Assembly: GCA_029204225.1 (NCBI GenBank)
Contig: MU832237.1
Coordinates: forward strand, 17,287 to 81,286
Length of the DNA stretch: 64,000 nt
Direction: 5' to 3'
Source: Diphasiastrum complanatum
Taxonomy: Eukaryota; Streptophyta; Lycopodiopsida; Lycopodiales; Lycopodiaceae
Shown: piece by piece, positions 59,431-64,000 of the stretch
How positions within the stretch are numbered: position 1 is the first letter of the stretch
Layout: each line of letters begins with the position of its first letter
The notes under the pieces: generated by a model
The model's input: only the letters and a program-made list of their open reading frames with translations
Database searches by the model: none
Told to the model about the DNA's origin: nothing
Position numbers and translations under genes: made by a program

Positions 59431-59690
59431 TATACAAAGAGATGCAGATAGATTCACTTCGACATATTGACATGACATTGCTGAAACATGAAGTATGATC
59501 AATAAGGTAGGTTCCTTGTTGTTCCTTTGACCATACTTGAGTCTTCAATAACCTGCAAAAATATAAACACAAAATCTTTTGAAGTGGGTTAAAATCTTAA
59601 AAATGGATAACCATTTTTTGATTTTGTAATATTTGCCAAAAACATGCTTTTTCATGAAAAATTTCCCAAAAATCACAAAAAAAATTTACT

Positions 59691-59834
59691 TAGAACATAT
59701 TTCCATGGACCCTCGAGTTTTTTGCGTTTTCAAAAATTTGTGACACATAGCCAAATATGACGTAGAACATATTTCCACATGCCTTTGGCTTTTTCGCATT
59801 TTCAAAAATTTGCAACAACTCGTTCTTCGCGTTT
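59691..59834 (+). repeat. 72-bp tandem duplication
   Basis: TAGAACATATTTCCA starts at 59691 and 59763, followed in both by a GCGTTTTCAAAAATTTG-like segment. The period is 72 bp, a multiple of three, so a minus-strand open frame runs through both units, but no domain is recognised. Confidence 0.75.
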
Positions 59835-60523
59835 TTTCGCAAAATGGAACCAAGGAACAGGCAATGCAAGCAGCTGAATACGGAGGAAAGTGATAGGCAA
59901 CCAGAAGCAGTTGCAATTAGCATAAAATGTCTTTTTTATTACTACATATTACATTAATTAATCTCTTTGTTGCTTACATATAGGATCAACGAAAGAGAGA
60001 GCAGAATGCATGAGAGCTAGTACATGTGTTACTAGTTATTTCAGAGCAGATAGAGCTAGTATTTGAGTTACTAGTCATTCGTAAGAGAGCGTATCTCTCT
60101 TGCGATAATGCACTGTTTGGGATATAGGCAACGCCCAAAACGTTTTGCTGTAAAACTTATTTCTGATAATAAATGTTTCGGCATTCTGCCCGTGACATGT
60201 GCAATCTGTGAATTATTATGATGCTTGCTTACAATAGTTATAGGTTTTGTTTTTTTTCAATTTATTACATGTTGTTAAACATTGTCTACTATTTATTAAT
60301 TAATTTTAGAACTGATGTGTCAGTCTGTAGCTTAGAAGAGGTTAGATCGTAGTTTGTAGCAGTAGCTGCAACTAAGTAGATCGACTCTATCTAGGTTTGC
60401 ATCAGGAATCAGAGGTTTGGCAACTACGTGCTCAACAGATTTCATCAGCAAATCAAAGAGTGATGCCGCCAATCTGCCTGTCAGAGATTCCATCAGTACA
60501 ATCATCTATGAAGGTTACATATA
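59835..60523. other. No recognised gene
   Basis: Contains CTAGTACATGTGTTACTAGT and AGCTAGTATTTGAGTTACTAGT partial repeats near 60010-60080, perhaps LTR debris. Nothing coding. Confidence 0.35.
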
Positions 60524-60690
60524 TCAAAGCTCCACCATTATATTCATGTGAAAATGAATGTACATCCAGGGAATAAGATCAAGAGGAGAGGAAGATCTAT
60601 TCATAGATCTCTTGAATGGTTGCTTATGTGTCTTGGATAGACCACAAGCTTCACAAAGCTTGCCACACTTCAAGGAGCAGACATAGAAAG
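60524..60690 (-). pseudogene. Inverted copia pre-integrase fragment
   Basis: The minus strand reads CGKLCEACGLSKTHKQPFKR followed by SSSPLDLIPW, the GAG-pre-integrase zinc motif and the start of integrase of a copia element. It abuts a plus-strand integrase fragment head to head, so the join is chimeric. Confidence 0.8.
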
Positions 60691-62100
60691 AAACTGGCAA
60701 AAAGATTAAGGCCCTGAGGTTCGACAATGGTGGAGAGTATATTTCTACTGAATTCAAGGAGTATTACCAAAGCCAAGATTGAACAACAGTTTATCACTCC
60801 CTATTCGCCTTAGTCTAACGGCCTAACCGAGAGAAAAAAACATACTCTGGTCGAGTCGTCCAAATGCATGTTGGCACTCGCATCATTGCTGAAGAGTTTT
60901 TGGGCTGAAGTTGTCTCCACTGTAGCTTACATCCAGAATAGATGTTTGACCAAGGCCCTCTCAGGTAGAACACCCCATGAGTTTTGAAAAGGATCTAAGC
61001 CTTCAGTGAAGAACCTACGAGTATTCGAATGCATTGCCTACATGCAGATCTCAAAAGAAACAAGGAAGAAATTCGACTTCCAAGGTCTCAAGACCATCCT
61101 GAATGGATATACCTCCTCTAACAACACTCACAAGTTGTACGACCGTTGTACGATCCCGATACCCATCAGATTCTATTCATCAAGGATACGATTTATATTG
61201 AGGATCAGTTCGTTGACTTCAAAGGCAAAGGAAAAGTTCAATATGCGAACCTTTGACACATGCCACCGACACGACTATTCGAGCCTCTGGTTCAAGCATG
61301 CCAATAGTCGATCAACTATTCGACAACGAGTCAGAAGAAGACATTGATGTTACTCAGGAACAACAAGTCCAAGGGTTGGATCACCAGCCGACGCTACCTC
61401 CAAGAAAATTGAATCAAGTGCGCACACAACCCACGAGGTACATTAATGAGTCTGCATGTCTTTTAATTCAAAAACCGACTACTGTCGATGAGGCACTTAG
61501 CCAACCAGACTCCGATCTCTGGAGAGAAGCAATGGACAGAGAATATTCGTCTTTGATCAAGAACCAGACATGGTCATTAATCGAACCACCAGTTGGCAGC
61601 AATCTTATTGATTGCAAATGGGTCTTTAAGATCAAATAAAATCCTAATGGGGGTACTGATAGAAGGAAGACCCAAATAGTAGTGTGAGGATTTTTTCAGA
61701 TTCTGAACATAAACTATAATGAGCTTTCAGTCCAGTAGTCAAGCATTCATCGATCTAAGTCCTCCTATCTTTTGTTGTTGCGACCGACCTCAAAGTACAT
61801 CAACTCAATGTACAGATAGCCTATCTGAATAGAGTTATTGAAGAAGACATCTACATGCTACAGCCTGAGGGATATGTTCTCGAAGGTATGAAGAATCGTG
61901 TCTGTAAACTCCACAAGGCACTTTACGGCTTGAAACAATCAGCAAAGCTTGGTTTCAGAGGATTAACACATTCCTCATTCAACACGGTTTTCAACCAAGC
62001 ATTGCCCATTCTAATGTTTATTTCAAGTCAGTGTAGCATTCTTTCATTATCTCACCTTGTATGTCGACGACACGTTGCTTTTCAGTGATAGCACCGAATT
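60690..62100 (+). pseudogene. Copia integrase and RT relict
   Basis: Plus strand: KIKALRFDNGGEYISTEFKE (integrase), FWAEVVSTVAYIQNRCLTKA, then LRVFECIAYMQISKETRKKF, a linker, then LWREAMDREYSSLIKNQTWS and GSNLIDCKWVFKIK (RT start), and CKLHKALYGLKQSAKLGFRG with an LYVDDTLLFS-like box in a shifted frame near 62055-62085. Many stops and frameshifts. No LTRs were paired. Sequence after 62130 resembles the CACACGTGTGG-bearing LTR ends seen elsewhere. Confidence 0.85.
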
Positions 62101-62738
62101 TCTATCCAACTAAATTTGAATGCATTTATGACTACCATCCACATGTGGGAACAGGCTCCACACGTGTGGGATCAACTTATGTACAGATTAACATAGATCT
62201 AAAAGCTAAAATTTGACAATTTCAACACTTCCTCATTAGAGTCTACTGGCAAATTCTCATTCGAGTCAACATCCAATGTTGAGAGAATTTTGTATTGTGG
62301 CTTTTCTACGTTGAAGCTGAGTCGAAGATGATGATTGTGCACTTAACCCAAGACATTCTTGCAAAATACATATTGTTGACTTTCAAAAATGGTTCGTTAT
62401 TGTCAGCTTGAAATTAAATACAAGTACGTCCACATCTTGGAGATTTACATCATCGACTCTTGGCTAATTCTTTGTTGAACGTTTCCACTTGTATTTGGAT
62501 CTAATGGCAACACTTCTAGCTCATACCTTCCCAAAAAAGCATTTGGTGAAGTGGTATGCATCCAATGCACATGTACAATTTTTGCCAATGTGTCGTTGCT
62601 CTGAATGAAGCCAATTACTTTAGCAAACTAAAATGGATGATTTTCGCTATTTTTTGAGGCTAAAAGTCCAATGAGATTACTAACCTTTATTTCATCTAGT
62701 TTACCAAACCATTTAGCCTTGGCAGCATTTACAGTTTG
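62101..62738. other. LTR debris and unrecognised sequence
   Basis: 62140-62225 resembles LTR sequence near 25010-25096 and 40090-40190 (CCACACGTGTGGG, CAACTTATGTACA). The rest is unrecognised. Confidence 0.4.
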
Positions 62739-63447
62739 TCAACTTTTTTTAGAACCCAAATAAATCTCATGTTCTTCGTTTTGCAAAAGGTTTAAAGGTT
62801 CAGTTTGTTGTGGCACAACAGGGGAATCAATTGTCGTTGTTGAAATTGAAGATCTAAATGGCCAATGAAATCCTTCAGACAAGTTTGCATCTCTCAAGTT
62901 AAGCAAACTTAATTTTTTCTCTTCAAAAAAAATCCATCCACCAATGTCGATCAAACTCGTCAAAAAATTGATATGTTGCTTGAATGGTCATTTCCAAAAA
63001 GTTTAATGCTGCAAATGGATCAACGAAACAAAGTTCTTTTTTAGGCTTTTGCTCTTTCAGGATAGAAGTTAGATGACACAAAGGTGCAAGCTTAACTTGG
63101 AAAGAAGACACACTTTGTAAAAAATGAGCACTAAGTCTATCGGAAGGTAACCAGGTAACAGAGTTTGAAAATTGCTTCCAGGTAACAGAGTTTGAAACTT
63201 GCTTTCCCCACAATAATGTGATGCCATCAACATTATTTGCAATTTTGAATTGATGCTGAAAACTAATATCGTTTATTGGTGCAATGCAATTTTCCTCCGA
63301 CGTTGTGATGTAATCTCTAAAATCAAATGTGCATCGTAATAAAAACACATTTGATGTAGGGTGGCATGACTCCTCGATAATACTATGCAGTATTGGGAAA
63401 GAAAAAGCTTTCTTGCATCTCATCTTTTTAGAAAAACAGCTAAACAT
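62739..63447 (-). CDS. Unrecognised protein, possibly one exon plus a shifted tail
   Basis: Minus strand, 174-residue frame 63447-62923 (MFSCFSKKMRCKKAFSFPIL, ITLLWGKQVSNSV, FVDPFAALNFLEMTIQATYQ), overlapped by a 74-residue frame 62963-62739 that may be its continuation after a frameshift. It contains an in-frame duplication of nine codons (FSNSVTW repeated). No domain recognised and no upstream exon identified. It may be part of a host gene, because no transposon signature is near it. Confidence 0.35.
63153..63206 (+). repeat. 27-bp tandem duplication
   Basis: AGGTAACAGAGTTTGAAA starts at 63153 and 63180. The period of 27 keeps the minus-strand frame open. Confidence 0.8.
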
Positions 63448-64000
63448 TGGTCAATTTAATTGTGAGAGTGGCCCACTAATAAAAATCCTTTTTTGATTTT
63501 TTGAAATTTTTTAAAGCAACCAACATGGATGAATATGCCAACATTGTTTAATTTTTATTTTCTCTTGCGATATTATCAAATTGCAAGTAGAGAATCTCAA
63601 GAAGACTATTGCCAAATTCAACTATTATTTTGTGAATTATGGTATTGGTTCGAACATTGGGATAATTGCTGATACACTTTAGACTACAAAGTGTTGTTGA
63701 ATTTAAGAGCTCCAACCAAATGAACTTGAATAAAATTGCTTTGTTTAGATTTATTGGCACCCTTACAAAATGTGGCATTAGCGTTTTCTTTCAATCCATC
63801 CCATCGATTACGAGACCCAAATACTTTTGAGAAAACTTCAAACACTTTTTCCTATGTTTTGCAAGCTTTTGTCTTTAAGTTGTTTGTTGCTCTCTGTGGA
63901 TTTGAAGTGACTTTGTAATGTCCATTAAAAAAATCACACAAACTAGTTGATTTAGTAAATTGAAAGTGTAAAAGAAATTTAAAATGAGTGTTTGAAAAAA
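63448..64000. other. No recognised gene
   Basis: AT-rich. A short minus-strand frame at 63778-63548 and a plus-strand one at 63736-63918 show no recognised domain. The window ends here. Confidence 0.35.

Overview
The window reads as repeat-dense nuclear DNA of a land plant, probably one with a large genome. The evidence is AT-rich sequence, plant-type LTR retrotransposons with initiator-Met tRNA primer sites, CACTA and Mutator-like DNA transposons, spliced genes with clear GT..AG introns, microsatellites, and one leucine-rich-repeat receptor-like protein. I cannot name the species. I see no rRNA, tRNA or CRISPR array, and no clearly intact housekeeping gene. Nearly every recognisable coding region is broken.

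Layout. 1-3.0 kb: a primer-binding site and relict sequence. 3.0-12.3 kb: a CACTA tnp2 transposase gene (+) split by a Ty1/copia element (5497-11617, minus strand) with both LTRs and a 5-bp target duplication. 12.9-13.8 kb: tandem microsatellite units with foldbacks. 14.8-23.8 kb: a Mutator-like element with a minus-strand DDE transposase pseudogene and a divergent plus-strand gene ending in a SWIM zinc finger; 372-bp direct repeats lie outside it. 24.3-25.1 kb: a solo copia LTR with target duplication. 25.4-30.8 kb: an AG microsatellite, duplicated repeats and a minus-strand copia relict. 30.9-39.7 kb: a four-gene cluster between 35-bp inverted repeats. 39.7-42.6 kb: Ty3/gypsy chromodomain remnant, gaps and a foldback island. 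43.0-44.5 kb: LRR receptor-like protein. 45.0-46.7 kb: copia gag relict. 48.1-57.3 kb: a second, internally deleted CACTA copy (minus) split by an LTR element (49179-56320), which itself contains a GC-richer unknown gene and a second SWIM-type fragment. 58-64 kb: copia fragments and unrecognised sequence.

The most interesting region is 30.88-39.66 kb. Its four spliced genes alternate in orientation: C (+, candidate DDE-type transposase of no superfamily I can name), D (-, unknown), E (+), F (-, unknown). Gene E begins with a histone H3 fold closest by eye to the centromeric CENH3 class and continues into a long novel C-terminal region. D and E are divergent and share a roughly 830-bp spacer full of repeated motifs (ATATCGCACTTGTGCGCG in both orientations, and CACGTG palindromes). 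My inference is that this is a decayed copy of an undescribed DNA transposon carrying its own H3-like histone. C, D and E have lesions; the exons of F read open.

All identifications are by eye. No searches were run.
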